Notes under the pieces: model-generated
Told to the model about the DNA's origin: nothing
Databases searched by the model: none
Seen by the model: only the letters and a program-made list of their open reading frames with translations
Position numbers and translations under genes: made by a program
Part shown: piece by piece, positions 8,653 through 17,229 of the stretch
Numbering within the stretch: position 1 is the first letter of the stretch
Layout of the letters: each line of letters opens with the position of its first letter
Origin: Laribacter hongkongensis DSM 14985
Lineage (GTDB): Bacteria; Pseudomonadota; Gammaproteobacteria; Burkholderiales; Aquaspirillaceae
Reading direction: 5' to 3'
DNA length: 64,000 nucleotides
NCBI RefSeq assembly: GCF_000423285.1
Contig: NZ_AUHR01000002.1
Location: forward strand, 1-64,000

Positions 8653-8686
8653 GGGGAGCCGTCCCGCATGCAGCAGGACGCTCCCC
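8653..8686 (-). other. Intercistronic hairpin between prpC and acnD
   Basis: GGGGAGCCGTCC (8653-8664) pairs with GGACGCTCCCC (8676-8686) with one bulged base. No U-tract follows. In position it could protect the 3' end of a prpB-cupin-prpC transcript. Confidence 0.55.
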
Positions 8687-8700
8687 CTCTCCGGTGTGGA

Positions 8701-9852
8701 TCAGCGTTCGTCGATCGGCACGAACGTCAGGTTTTCCGGGCCGGTGTAGTTGGCCGACGGGCGGATGATCTTGCCGTCCTCGCGCTGTTCGATCACGTGG
8801 GCGGCCCAGCCGGTGGTGCGGGCGATGACGAACAGCGGGGTGAACATGGCAGTCGGTACACCCATCATGTGGTAGGACACGGCGCTGAACCAGTCGAGGT
8901 TCGGGAACATTTTCTTGATGTCCCACATGACCGACTCCAGACGCTCGGCGATGTTGAACATCTTCATGTCGCCGGCTTCGATCGACAGGTCACGTGCCAC
9001 TTCCTTGATCACCTTGTTGCGCGGATCGCCGATGGTGTAGACCGGATGGCCAAAGCCGATGACGACTTCTTTTTTCTCGACGCGGGCCTTGATGTCGGCT
9101 TCGGCTTCATCCGGGCTTTCGTAGCGCTTTTGCACTTCGAAGGCGACCTCGTTGGCACCGCCGTGCTTCGGGCCGCGCAGGGCGCCGATGGCACCGGTAA
9201 TGGCCGAGTACATGTCCGATCCCGTGCCGGCAATGACGCGGCCGGTGAAGGTGGATGCGTTGAATTCGTGCTCGGCGTACAGCACCAGCGAGGTGTGCAT
9301 GGCGCGCACCCACAGGTCGGACGGCTTTTCACCGTGCAGGAGGTGCAGGAAATGGCCGCCGACGGAGTCGTCGTCGGTTTCCACCTCGATGCGGCGGCCG
9401 TTGGTGCTGAAGTGGTACCAGTAGAGCAGGGCGGAGCCGAGCGAAGCGATCAGGCGGTCGGCGATGTCACGGGCGCCTGGTGCGTTGTGGTCGTCTTTTT
9501 CCGGCAGGGTGCAGCCCAGTACCGAAACGGCGGTCCGCATCACGTCCATCGGGTGGCTGGCCGCCGGCAGGGCTTCGAGAGCCGATTTCACGCTGGCCGG
9601 CAGGCCGCGCAGCGACTTGAGTTTTTTCTTGTAGCCGGCGAGCTCGGCGTGGCTGGGCAGCTTGCCGTGTACCAGCAGGTAGGCAATTTCCTCGAATTCG
9701 CAGGTGGTGGCGAGATCGAGGATGTCATAGCCGCGGTAGTGCAGGTCGTTACCGGTGCGGCCGACGGTGCACAGGGCGGTGTTGCCGGCGGCAACACCGG
9801 AGAGGGCGACCGATTTCTTGGCCTTGGGAAGAACTTGCAGGGTTTCGCTCAT
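8701..9852 (-). CDS. prpC: 2-methylcitrate synthase
   Basis: PrpC condenses propionyl-CoA with oxaloacetate to form 2-methylcitrate. The 383-residue product is a citrate-synthase fold protein. The catalytic histidines are in [15 protein letters not shown] and [18 protein letters not shown], and [19 protein letters not shown] lies near the C-terminus. The frame stays open far upstream, but the ATG at 9852 is preceded by GGAGG at the right spacing and starts the normal N-terminus ([15 protein letters not shown]). The gene sits in the prp operon between the cupin gene and acnD. Confidence 0.96.
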   Translation of the reverse strand: MSETLQVLPKAKKSVALSGVAAGNTALCTVGRTGNDLHYRGYDILDLATTCEFEEIAYLLVHGKLPSHAELAGYKKKLKSLRGLPASVKSALEALPAASHPMDVMRTAVSVLGCTLPEKDDHNAPGARDIADRLIASLGSALLYWYHFSTNGRRIEVETDDDSVGGHFLHLLHGEKPSDLWVRAMHTSLVLYAEHEFNASTFTGRVIAGTGSDMYSAITGAIGALRGPKHGGANEVAFEVQKRYESPDEAEADIKARVEKKEVVIGFGHPVYTIGDPRNKVIKEVARDLSIEAGDMKMFNIAERLESVMWDIKKMFPNLDWFSAVSYHMMGVPTAMFTPLFVIARTTGWAAHVIEQREDGKIIRPSANYTGPENLTFVPIDER

Positions 9853-9895
9853 GTTGACCTCCAGCTCCTGAAATGCATTGCAGTGAATGTGGGTT

Positions 9896-10225
9896 TTATT
9901 GGGGCTTGTAGAAAACGGCGAGCCAGACCGTGTCCTGGCCGGGGGCGGTGGCCGCCACCCGGTGGCGTTCGTGTGCAGGTATGGTGACCGCATCGCCGGG
10001 CCGCAGTTCCAGTACACGGGCCGGTTCATCGAATTCCAGCCGGGCGGTGCCCGACAGCAGCAGCACCCATTCGTGTTCGTCCTGGTCGTACCAGAATCCT
10101 TCGGGTGAGGCATGGCCGCGCGACACGATCCGTTCGACCCGGAAGCGGCCGCGGCCGCCCAGCAGGGTTTCCATCCATTCCTGCGGCAGCTCGGCCGGAA
10201 TGCCGGTGAAAAGGTTGCGCGGCAT
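9896..10225 (-). CDS. Cupin-domain protein of the prp operon
   Basis: This 109-residue protein is a single small beta-barrel cupin. The first cupin motif is degenerate: a His in [14 protein letters not shown] and a second His-Glu pair in [13 protein letters not shown]. The second motif holds [12 protein letters not shown]. These can form a metal site, but the canonical spacing is not complete. The gene starts nine bases after the prpB stop and ends 43 bases before prpC, so it is clearly co-transcribed. Its role in propionate metabolism is unknown to me; sensing or protecting a methylcitrate-cycle intermediate is only a guess. Confidence 0.85.
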   Translation of the reverse strand: MPRNLFTGIPAELPQEWMETLLGGRGRFRVERIVSRGHASPEGFWYDQDEHEWVLLLSGTARLEFDEPARVLELRPGDAVTIPAHERHRVAATAPGQDTVWLAVFYKPQ

Positions 10226-10234
10226 GGGCGGGCC

Positions 10235-11113
10235 TCAGGCCTTCTGTTCGCGGAACAGGGCGTCGAGCTTCTGCTCGTAGCCGTGGTAGCCAAGGTGATC
10301 GTAGAGTTCCATGCGGGTCTGCATGGTGTCGAGCACGCCCTGCTGGGTACCGTTGCCGAGGATGGCGCCGTATACGCCGAGGGCGGCCTTGCTCATGGCA
10401 CGGAAGGCCGACAGCGGGTAGAGGATCAGGCTGACATCGGCACTGGCCAGCTGGTCACGGGTGTAGAGCGGGGTGGAGCCGAATTCGGTGATGTTGGCCA
10501 GCACCGGTACGCCGACGGCTTCGGCAAACTGTTTGTACATCGACAGCTCGGTCATGGCTTCCGGGAAGATCATGTCGGCACCGGCTTCGACGCAGGCCCG
10601 GGCGCGGTCGATGGCGGCTTCGAGGCCTTCCACGGCCAGGGCGTCAGTGCGGGCCATGATGACGAAGCTGGCATCGCGGCGGGCATCAACGGCGGCCTTG
10701 ACGCGGTCGACCATTTCTTCCTGGCTGACGATGGCCTTGTTCGGACGGTGGCCGCAGCGCTTTTGCTGCACCTGGTCTTCGATGTGGACGGCGGCCACCC
10801 CGGCGCGCTCGAGGGCGCGGATGGCGCGGGCGATGTTGAAGGCGCCGCCCCAGCCGGTGTCGATGTCGACCAGCAGCGGCACGTCGGTCACGTCAGTGAT
10901 GCGGCGGGCGTCGACCAGCACGTCTTCCAGCGTGGTGATGCCGAGGTCGGGAATGCCGCACGAGCTGGCTGCCACGCCGCCACCCGACAGGTAAAGCGCC
11001 TTGGCGCCGCTGTGCTCGGCGAGCTTGGCGGCGTAGGCGTTGATGGCGCCCAGTACTTGCAGCGGCTTTTCGTTGGCGACCGCGTCGCGGAAGCGTTGAC
11101 CGGCTGTCGTCAT
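10235..11113 (-). CDS. prpB: 2-methylisocitrate lyase
   Basis: PrpB cleaves 2-methylisocitrate to pyruvate and succinate, the last step of the methylcitrate cycle. The 292-residue protein belongs to the isocitrate lyase/PEP mutase family. The active-site loop Cys is in [11 protein letters not shown], the Mg-binding Asp is in [10 protein letters not shown], and [10 protein letters not shown] is also conserved. The ATG at 11113 has GGAGGAG upstream and gives the usual N-terminus; an earlier in-frame start is unlikely. This is the first gene of the operon. No prpR-type or GntR regulator gene lies next to it in the window. Confidence 0.96.
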   Translation of the reverse strand: MTTAGQRFRDAVANEKPLQVLGAINAYAAKLAEHSGAKALYLSGGGVAASSCGIPDLGITTLEDVLVDARRITDVTDVPLLVDIDTGWGGAFNIARAIRALERAGVAAVHIEDQVQQKRCGHRPNKAIVSQEEMVDRVKAAVDARRDASFVIMARTDALAVEGLEAAIDRARACVEAGADMIFPEAMTELSMYKQFAEAVGVPVLANITEFGSTPLYTRDQLASADVSLILYPLSAFRAMSKAALGVYGAILGNGTQQGVLDTMQTRMELYDHLGYHGYEQKLDALFREQKA

Positions 11114-11386
11114 GCGTTTTCTCCTCCATCCCGGGTTGAATTTTTCTACCGAGCAATTGCTTGGTTGATTGGGTGATTCTAGCGAGTGCTTGGTTCGCTC
11201 GTAAACCATCTGATGAGATTCGGCCGGAAAATGAAACAATATGCTGCAAGAGTATTTCGTTTTCGTGTTATGTCGCAGGTAGCATATTGAAATTGGTGAA
11301 TTATTTTACTTTTGCGCATCTGGCTAATCGGTTTCGATACAATCAGGGCTTCCGCAGTTTTTTATCCATTTCGAGAGGATTTCCCT
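11114..11386. promoter_or_regulatory. Divergent region between prpB and the YfaZ-like gene
   Basis: This AT-richer gap must hold the prp promoter and that of the divergent porin gene. TGCTTGGTT occurs twice in the same orientation (11158-11166 and 11187-11195), 29 bases apart, about three helical turns. The first copy overlaps a GCAATTGC palindrome, and the second is flanked by an imperfect CGAG/CTCG dyad. These could be regulator sites. I could not fix a -35/-10 pair with confidence. Confidence 0.45.
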
Positions 11387-11923
11387 ATGCAAAGCCGTCT
11401 GTTGGCCGTGGTGGCACTGGCCGCCATGCCGTTGGTTTCCCATGCCGGAGGGCTGGGGGTGCAGGTTGGCGAGAACTACCAGTCGCTGTCGTACGCCAGC
11501 AGTGGTGCCGGTCTGGGCCTGTCGGCCGACTATCTGCACCGTGACAGCCGTGATGACCAGACCCTGTCGCTGGGCGCCGGTTTTTCGCTGCCGCTGGGCC
11601 CGGTCATGCTGACGGCCGGTGCGAAGCTGAGCTATCTGGATGTGGCCGGCCGCAATGAATGGGCCGTGCCGGTAGGCGGCCGGATCGGCATGTCGCTGGG
11701 ACAAAGCTTTGGCGTGTATGCCCAAGGCTATGCTGCCAGCAACGGCATGGCCAGCGGCAATATCCACCAGTACCAGGATGGTGAAATCGGTGCCAGCTTT
11801 ACGCCGTTCAAGCCGCTGACCGTGTCGGCCGGCTATCGCTACAGCGACGTGGAGCTGGCCGGTGGCAGCTGGAAGCGCAAGCTGGCCGACGGGCCGTTTG
11901 TCGGTGCCGCACTGAGCTTCTGA
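11387..11923 (+). CDS. YfaZ-family outer-membrane protein
   Basis: The 178-residue product starts with a typical Sec signal peptide (MQSRLLAVVALAAMPLVSHA, cleavage after about residue 20). It is followed by alternating hydrophobic strands rich in Gly, Ser and Tyr, ending in Phe (GAALSF*), as in small outer-membrane beta-barrels. The pattern LSLGAGFSLPLG...AGAKLSYLDV and the SAGYRYSDVEL segment resemble the YfaZ family, whose function is unknown. The ATG at 11387 follows GAGAGGA; an upstream in-frame ATG at 11312 would place the signal peptide internally. It is a single gene followed by a hairpin. Confidence 0.78.
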   Translation: MQSRLLAVVALAAMPLVSHAGGLGVQVGENYQSLSYASSGAGLGLSADYLHRDSRDDQTLSLGAGFSLPLGPVMLTAGAKLSYLDVAGRNEWAVPVGGRIGMSLGQSFGVYAQGYAASNGMASGNIHQYQDGEIGASFTPFKPLTVSAGYRYSDVELAGGSWKRKLADGPFVGAALSF

Positions 11924-11945
11924 GCCGCAACGGCACTCCATGTAC

Positions 11946-11969
11946 GACAGGCCGCACATGCGGCCTGTC
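11946..11969. terminator. Bidirectional hairpin between convergent genes
   Basis: A perfect 10-bp stem (11946-11955 with 11960-11969) has loop ACAT. It lies between the ends of the YfaZ-like gene and the VWA gene. The U-tracts are poor. Confidence 0.6.
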
Positions 11970-12013
11970 TGCTTGTCCGGACGGCTGTTCCGGCGGTCTG
12001 CCCTGACACAGGG

Positions 12014-13195
12014 TTACGGCGTGCGCCGGAGCCAGCGGGTGGCGTCGGTCAGGCCGTCCAGCGTCAGCGGGCACATGCGCTCCTGCATCAGCTGGCGCAG
12101 CATGCCGACCGACTGGACGTACGGCCAGTGCGCCTGCGGCAGCGGATTGAGCCAGACGGCATGGCGGAAATGCGCCAGCAGGCGCTGCATCCACACTTCA
12201 CCGCTTTCTTCGTTCATGTGCTCGACGCTGCCGCCGGGGTAGACGATTTCGTACGGGCTCATGCTGGCGTCGCCGACAAGGATCAGCCGGTAGTCGGGGC
12301 CAAACGTGTGCAGGACATCCAGCGTGGCCGTACGGGAATCATGACGGCGGGCGTTGTCCTTCCACAGCGACTCGTAGACGCAGTTGTGGAAGTAGAAAAA
12401 CTCCAGATGCTTGAATTCGGCCCTGGCCGCAGCAAACAGGGCGGCCACTTCGCGGATGTGGTCATCCATCGAGCCGCCGATGTCCAGAAGCAGCAGCAGT
12501 TTGGTGGATTCGCGCAGCTCCGGGCGGAAAACCAGATCCAGCAGGCCGCCGTGGCGGGCAGTGCTGCTGAGCGTGGCGTCCAGGTCCAGCCGGTCGCTGG
12601 CACCCTGGCGGGCAAACGCCCGCAGCCGGCGCAGGGCAACCTGCATGTTGCGCGGGCTTAGCTCTGCTCCTGCGTCTAGGTTGCGGAATTCACGCTTGTC
12701 CCACACCTTGACGGCGCGCCGGTGGCGCGAGCCGTCCTGGCCGATGCGGACACCGGCCGGATTGTAGCCATAGGCGCCGAACGGGCTGGTGCCGCCGGTG
12801 CCGATCCATTTGCTGCCGCCCTGATGCCGTTCGTGCTGCTCGGCCAGCCGTTCCTTGAGCGTGCGCATCAGTTCATCCCAGCCCATGCCCTGAAGGGCGG
12901 CCTTTTCTTCGGCGCTCAGGTGCTTTTCGACCAGCTTGCGCAGCCAGTCTTCGGGAATCTGGCGTTGCAGGTCTTCCAGTCCGTCACTGACGCCGTTGAA
13001 GTGGGCAGCAAAAACGCGGTCAAAGCGGTCGTAGTGCTTTTCATCCTTGACGAGGATGGTGCGTGACAGGGCGTAGAAGGTTTCCAGACTGCCAAACGCC
13101 AGCCGGGCGCGCAAGGCACCCAGCAAAGCCAGGAATTCCGTGGTGCTGACCGGGATGTTGGCCGCACGCAACGCGTAAAAGAAATCGAGCAACAT
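12014..13195 (-). CDS. VWA-domain (CoxE-like) protein
   Basis: The 393-residue protein has an N-terminal helical CoxE-like part (LDFFYALRAANIPVSTTEF) and a basic, Gly-rich middle. A C-terminal von Willebrand A domain begins at about residue 240, with the MIDAS-like motif LLLLDIGGSMDDHI (DxGxS). Related proteins usually work with a MoxR-family AAA+ ATPase in maturation or metal insertion, but no such ATPase gene is next to it here. I start at the ATG at 13195 because homologues begin MLLDFFYALRAA. This leaves no clear ribosome site: a GAAAC-N4-GTTTG dyad occupies that position. A GTG at 13249 is the alternative. Confidence 0.85.
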   Translation of the reverse strand: MLLDFFYALRAANIPVSTTEFLALLGALRARLAFGSLETFYALSRTILVKDEKHYDRFDRVFAAHFNGVSDGLEDLQRQIPEDWLRKLVEKHLSAEEKAALQGMGWDELMRTLKERLAEQHERHQGGSKWIGTGGTSPFGAYGYNPAGVRIGQDGSRHRRAVKVWDKREFRNLDAGAELSPRNMQVALRRLRAFARQGASDRLDLDATLSSTARHGGLLDLVFRPELRESTKLLLLLDIGGSMDDHIREVAALFAAARAEFKHLEFFYFHNCVYESLWKDNARRHDSRTATLDVLHTFGPDYRLILVGDASMSPYEIVYPGGSVEHMNEESGEVWMQRLLAHFRHAVWLNPLPQAHWPYVQSVGMLRQLMQERMCPLTLDGLTDATRWLRRTP

Positions 13196-13198
13196 GAT

Positions 13199-13212
13199 GA
13201 AACAATCGTTTG
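13199..13212. promoter_or_regulatory. AAAC-N4-GTTT dyad before the VWA gene
   Basis: GAAACAATCGTTTG is an inverted repeat matching the published PsrA-type pattern [G/C]AAAC-N2-4-GTTT[G/C]. It ends three bases before the proposed VWA start codon. Three more copies of the pattern lie at 48328, 59483 and 59516. Confidence 0.45.
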
Positions 13213-13284
13213 AAATTGTCGGCAGGGCGTGAAAAACTGGAGCTGTCACTCTAAACCGGCGTGCTTTGACGCCAGACTGCCAAC

Positions 13285-14739
13285 ATGACCGAGATGCTCC
13301 AGGAAAACCAGCATAGCATGGACGTTCTCCCTGACGATGCGCTTGCCCTGAACCGGCTGGGCCGGCTGTTCCAGTTGCACCGCCAGGCCGTTGCCGGCGA
13401 GCCCTTTCCGGATTACGCCACCCGGCTGCGCTGGCTGGCCGCCGTGCATGCCATGCTGGTGGAGGCGGCGCCCCGCTGGGCTGAGGCCGTCAGCCGGGAC
13501 TTCGGTCACCGCTCGCCGGTGGAAACGCAGCTGCTGGAACTGTTTCCCGCAATCGAAGCGGTACGGCACGCCAAAAAGCAGCTGGCGCGCTGGATGAAGC
13601 CGCGCCGCTGCCATACCGGCATCTGGTTCCAGCCCGGCCGCAGCCGGGTCCTGCCGCAGCCCAAGGGCGGGGTCGGCGTGATCGTGCCGTGGAACTACCC
13701 GGTCTATCTGGCGATCGGCCCGCTGGTGTCGGCACTGGCCGCCGGCAACCGGGTACTGATCAAGACCAGCGAACTGACACCGGCCACCGGTGCCCTGCTG
13801 CGCGAAATGTGCGAGCAGTATCTGGGCGACAGCATCGCAGCGGTGGTCGAGGGCGGTCCGGAGGTGGCCCGCCGTTTTTCCGCCATGCCGTTCGATCACC
13901 TGCTGTTTACCGGTTCGACAGCGGTCGGCCGGCTGGTCATGGCCGCGGCCAGCACCCACCTGACGCCGGTGACGCTGGAGCTGGGCGGCAAGTCGCCGGT
14001 GCTGGTAGCACCGGGCCAGCCGCTTAAGCACGTGGCCGAGCGCATCATTGCCGGCAAGCTCGTCAATGCCGGACAGACCTGCATCGCACCGGACTACGTA
14101 CTGGTGCCGCGCCACGAATGCGAGGCACTGGTGAACGAACTGCGGGCAGCCGCTGTGCGTGCCTATCCGGTCATCCACGACAACCCGGATTACAGCGCCA
14201 TCATCAGCGAGCGCCACCGCCAGCGCCTGCAAGGACTGCTGGACGAGGCCGGGCGTCAGGGCGCGCGCATCGTGCCGCTGTCGGCCGAGACCGGCTGCCG
14301 TGGCGGCAAGCTGGCGCCGGCCCTGGTGCTGGATGCGCCGGCCGGTTCGGCCATCATGCAGGAAGAAATCTTCGGGCCGTTGCTGCCTGTCGTGACGTAC
14401 GACAGCCTGGATGCCGCGGTCCGCTACATTGCCGAGCGGCCGCATCCGCTGGCGCTGTACCTGTTTGACCATGACAACCGCCGCATCGGGCAGATCCTGG
14501 CGGCAACCCGTTCCGGCGGCGTCACCCTCAACGACACCCTGCTGCACATTGCCCAGGACGACCTGCCGTTCGGCGGCATCGGCCCTTCGGGCATGGGGGC
14601 CTATCACGGCCAGACCGGCTTTGACACGTTCAGCCACCTGCGGGCCGTGTTTGCCCAGAGCCGCTGGGGTACCAGCTGGATGGCCGGCGCACCGTACGGC
14701 AAGCGGGTACAGGCCTTGCTGCGCCTGATGGTGCGCTGA
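13285..14739 (+). CDS. Aldehyde dehydrogenase (coniferyl aldehyde dehydrogenase-like)
   Basis: This NAD(P)-dependent enzyme oxidises an aldehyde to the acid. The 484-residue chain shows the family signatures GVIVPWNYPVYL (cofactor domain), FTGSTAVGR, the general-base Glu in LELGGKSPVLV and the catalytic Cys in NAGQTCIAPDYVLVP. The overall pattern is closest to the CalB/coniferyl aldehyde dehydrogenase and long-chain aldehyde dehydrogenase group. It starts an operon with a Tat protein gene (2-base gap) and a GMC oxidoreductase, suggesting it handles the aldehyde made by the latter. Several ATGs near the start (13285, 13297, 13318) are possible; none has a strong ribosome site. Confidence 0.9.
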   Translation: MTEMLQENQHSMDVLPDDALALNRLGRLFQLHRQAVAGEPFPDYATRLRWLAAVHAMLVEAAPRWAEAVSRDFGHRSPVETQLLELFPAIEAVRHAKKQLARWMKPRRCHTGIWFQPGRSRVLPQPKGGVGVIVPWNYPVYLAIGPLVSALAAGNRVLIKTSELTPATGALLREMCEQYLGDSIAAVVEGGPEVARRFSAMPFDHLLFTGSTAVGRLVMAAASTHLTPVTLELGGKSPVLVAPGQPLKHVAERIIAGKLVNAGQTCIAPDYVLVPRHECEALVNELRAAAVRAYPVIHDNPDYSAIISERHRQRLQGLLDEAGRQGARIVPLSAETGCRGGKLAPALVLDAPAGSAIMQEEIFGPLLPVVTYDSLDAAVRYIAERPHPLALYLFDHDNRRIGQILAATRSGGVTLNDTLLHIAQDDLPFGGIGPSGMGAYHGQTGFDTFSHLRAVFAQSRWGTSWMAGAPYGKRVQALLRLMVR

Positions 14740-14741
14740 CG

Positions 14742-15281
14742 ATGACCGTCGTGACCCGGCGCCAGTTGCTCAAAGCCGGCGCAGCAGGCGGCGCGGCCCT
14801 GGTGCTGGCCGGCTGGTGGGCGCAGTCGTCTGCAGGCAGGCCCGCCGTCTGCGCACCCGGCGAATCCTGCCTGAGTCCGACTGGCCGGACTGTCGTGCTG
14901 GCCCTGGCGCCGGCGCTGGTCGGCCGCTGGCCGGCAGATGATCCGGAAGCCGGACAGACGCTACTGGCTGGGCTGGATACCGCCATTTCCAGCCTGCCCA
15001 CACCCATGCAGCAGGAAATCGGAGAGCTCTTTGCCTTCCTGTCCTTTCCCCCGGTGCGCTGGCTGTACCTGCGGCTGCCGGCATGGGACCGGGTACGGCC
15101 GGATGCGGCGGCACGGGCGCTGGCCCGCCTGCAAGGCAGTCCGCTACCGCTGGTGCGGTCAGTGTATTGCGGCCTGCACAAGCTGGTGCTGGCTGCGTGG
15201 TACGGCAACCCGGCCCACTGGGCCGCAACCGGATACGAAGGACCGCCGGCTGTGGTGCTGGCGGCCCGGCAAGGTGAATGA
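14742..15281 (+). CDS. Tat-exported protein, probable GMC dehydrogenase small subunit
   Basis: The 179-residue product begins with a twin-arginine signal (TRRQLLKAGAAGGAALVLAG). The remainder is Ala/Leu/Trp-rich with two Cys near residues 30-40 and no recognised catalytic motif. Its place directly before a GMC oxidoreductase gene (6-base gap) resembles the small Tat-borne subunits of gluconate 2-dehydrogenase-type enzymes. In those, the small subunit carries the FAD subunit across the membrane. I infer that role; sequence identity to that family cannot be confirmed by eye. No cytochrome subunit gene is adjacent. Confidence 0.75.
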   Translation: MTVVTRRQLLKAGAAGGAALVLAGWWAQSSAGRPAVCAPGESCLSPTGRTVVLALAPALVGRWPADDPEAGQTLLAGLDTAISSLPTPMQQEIGELFAFLSFPPVRWLYLRLPAWDRVRPDAAARALARLQGSPLPLVRSVYCGLHKLVLAAWYGNPAHWAATGYEGPPAVVLAARQGE

Positions 15282-15287
15282 AAAAAG

Positions 15288-16883
15288 ATGATTGCAGATC
15301 CGGTACGTGAAGGGCTGGCCCGTGGCTGGCGGGTGACGGATGCCGCGCGCTTGCAGGAGGATGCCGTCTGGCGTGCTGACGTGGTGATTGCCGGCAGCGG
15401 GGCGGGCGGGGCGATTGCCGCCCATGTCCTGAGTTCGGCCGGGCTGGAGGTGATCGTGCTGGAAGAGGGCGGGCTGTATTCGTCGTCCGATTTCACCCTG
15501 CGCGAAGCCGAGGCGTATCCGGCGCTGTACCAGGATGCCGCCGCGCGCCAGACCCGCGATCACGCCATCACCATCCTGCAAGGGCGGGCGGTGGGCGGTT
15601 CGACGCTGGTGAACTGGACGACCTCGTTCCGCACGCCCGAAACCACACTGGCCTACTGGCATGACCGGCTCGGGCTGCCGCTGGACCCGGCCGGCATGGT
15701 GCCGTGGTTCGAGCGGGCCGAGGCGCTGGTGGGGGTCAGCGACTGGCTGGCCGACCCCAATCCCAACAATGCCGTGCTGGCCCGTGGCTGTGAGGCACTG
15801 GGCATCCCGCATGCACGCATCCGCCGCAACGTGCGGGGCTGCTGGAACCTTGGTTATTGCGGCATGGGCTGTCCGACCAATGCCAAGCAGTCGATGTTGC
15901 TGACCGCTTTGCCGGCGGCGCTGGAGCGCGGTGCGCGCCTGGTGCACCGGGCCCGGGTGGAGGCCGTGGAATGGCAAGGGCGGCGCGCCAGTGGCGTGCG
16001 GGTGGCAGCCCTCGGCCCGGATGGCGTGACGCCCACCGGCCGTACCTTGCACATCCGGGCCGACCAGGTGGTGCTGGCCGGTGGTGCCATCAATACGCCG
16101 GCACTTTTGCTCAAGAGCCGGGTGCCGGATGCCGGTGGCCGCATCGGGCGTGCTACCTGCCTGCATCCGACCCTGGTATCCGGTGCCGTGTTTGCCACAC
16201 CGGTGCGACCGTTCGAGGGCGCACCCCAAAGCGTTTATTCGGATCACTTCCTGCATCTTGATCCGGTCGACGGCCGGCCGGGCTTCAAGCTGGAAGCTCC
16301 GCCGGTTCATCCCCTGCTGGCTGCCGTGACCCTGACCGGTTTCGGCGACCGCCATGCCGGGCTGATGGCGGACCTGCCCAGGCTCAACGTCCTGATTGCC
16401 CTTGTTCGGGACGGGTTTCATCCGGATCTGGCTGGCGGCACGGTCAGCGTCAAGGCCGGCCGGCCGCAGCTGGACTACCCACTGACGCCGGTATTCTGGC
16501 AGGCCGCCCGGCGGGCCTTGCTGGCGATGGCTGACATCCAGTTTGCTGCGGGTGCCCGGCAGGTGTTGCCGCTGGACGAACGGCTGGCGCCGCTGGAGAG
16601 CATGACAGCATGCCGCAAGGCGCTGGACGGCCTGGATTTGCGGGCTCTCAGTACCCGGGTGGTGAGCGCGCACGTCATGGGCGGATGCGCCATGGGCACC
16701 GGACCGCGGCAGGGGGCGGTGAATCCGGACGGGCGGCTGTGGGGGCTGGATAACGTGACGGTGTGCGACGGCTCGCTGTTTCCGACCAGCATCGGGGCCA
16801 ATCCGCAGGTCAGCGTGTACGCCCAGGCATGGCGGGTGGCTGACGGGCTGGCGCGTTCGCTGGGAAAAACACCGTCGGTGTAG
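15288..16883 (+). CDS. GMC-family FAD oxidoreductase
   Basis: The 531-residue flavoprotein probably oxidises an alcohol. It has the Rossmann FAD motif VVIAGSGAGGAIAAHVLSSA near residue 30, the GMC signature ILQGRAVGGSTLVNWTTS and VVLAGGAINTPALLLKS. The C-terminal catalytic-His region is VSAHVMGGCAMG, followed by SLFPTSIGANPQVSVYA. It lacks a signal peptide, in line with co-export by the preceding Tat protein. The substrate cannot be told from sequence. With the upstream aldehyde dehydrogenase it could form a two-step alcohol-to-acid pathway. Confidence 0.9.
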   Translation: MIADPVREGLARGWRVTDAARLQEDAVWRADVVIAGSGAGGAIAAHVLSSAGLEVIVLEEGGLYSSSDFTLREAEAYPALYQDAAARQTRDHAITILQGRAVGGSTLVNWTTSFRTPETTLAYWHDRLGLPLDPAGMVPWFERAEALVGVSDWLADPNPNNAVLARGCEALGIPHARIRRNVRGCWNLGYCGMGCPTNAKQSMLLTALPAALERGARLVHRARVEAVEWQGRRASGVRVAALGPDGVTPTGRTLHIRADQVVLAGGAINTPALLLKSRVPDAGGRIGRATCLHPTLVSGAVFATPVRPFEGAPQSVYSDHFLHLDPVDGRPGFKLEAPPVHPLLAAVTLTGFGDRHAGLMADLPRLNVLIALVRDGFHPDLAGGTVSVKAGRPQLDYPLTPVFWQAARRALLAMADIQFAAGARQVLPLDERLAPLESMTACRKALDGLDLRALSTRVVSAHVMGGCAMGTGPRQGAVNPDGRLWGLDNVTVCDGSLFPTSIGANPQVSVYAQAWRVADGLARSLGKTPSV

Positions 16884-16895
16884 GACAGGGTTGCA

Positions 16896-16926
16896 GACAA
16901 AAACAAGCCGGCTGAGGAAGGCCGGC
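16896..16926 (-). terminator. Terminator of the 54-residue gene
   Basis: On the minus strand GCCGGC-8 bases-GCCGGC (16907-16912 with 16921-16926) is followed by TTGTTTTTG. It lies 14 bases after the small gene's stop and may also serve the convergent GMC gene. Confidence 0.75.
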
Positions 16927-16940
16927 GGGGTGGATGGGGG

Positions 16941-17105
16941 TCAGCGTTCGCTGTGTCGGACTTCGCCGATCCGGAACGGCTGGCTGGCCGTTTGCCGCGG
17001 CCGGCGGTTGCTGGCATCGACCCGGCGGAACTCGCGCTCCAGCGAGGTGCGCGGACGGTGGTTGATGCTGGCGTACAGGTCCAGGATCTTCATTGCGTTG
17101 TTCAT
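16941..17105 (-). CDS. Small basic protein of unknown function (54 aa)
   Basis: An ATG at 17105 with GAGGAA seven bases upstream opens a 54-codon frame starting MNNAMKILDLYASINHRP. It ends in a TGA followed at once by a good terminator. The product is rich in Arg (about 10 of 54) and has no membrane segment or known motif. A ribosome site, compact size and own terminator make a real gene likely. I do not recognise the family. Confidence 0.6.
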   Translation of the reverse strand: MNNAMKILDLYASINHRPRTSLEREFRRVDASNRRPRQTASQPFRIGEVRHSER

Positions 17106-17229
17106 GTGGTGTTCCTCGCAGAGATTGTTCGTTGTTGTGATTGACGCTCTGGGCGTATCAAACAGTCTAGAACATGCCAGCCGGAGGTGACAGTTTGATC
17201 AACGCAACATGACAAGTCCGTGACATCCC

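Noticed and set aside
8701-10293. A 530-residue methylcitrate synthase with a long N-terminal extension
   Set aside because: The extension overlaps the cupin gene in another frame. The ATG at 9852 has a strong GGAGG and yields the normal length.
13246-14637. A 463-codon open frame on the minus strand
   Set aside because: It is antisense to the aldehyde dehydrogenase gene, which has all its active-site motifs.
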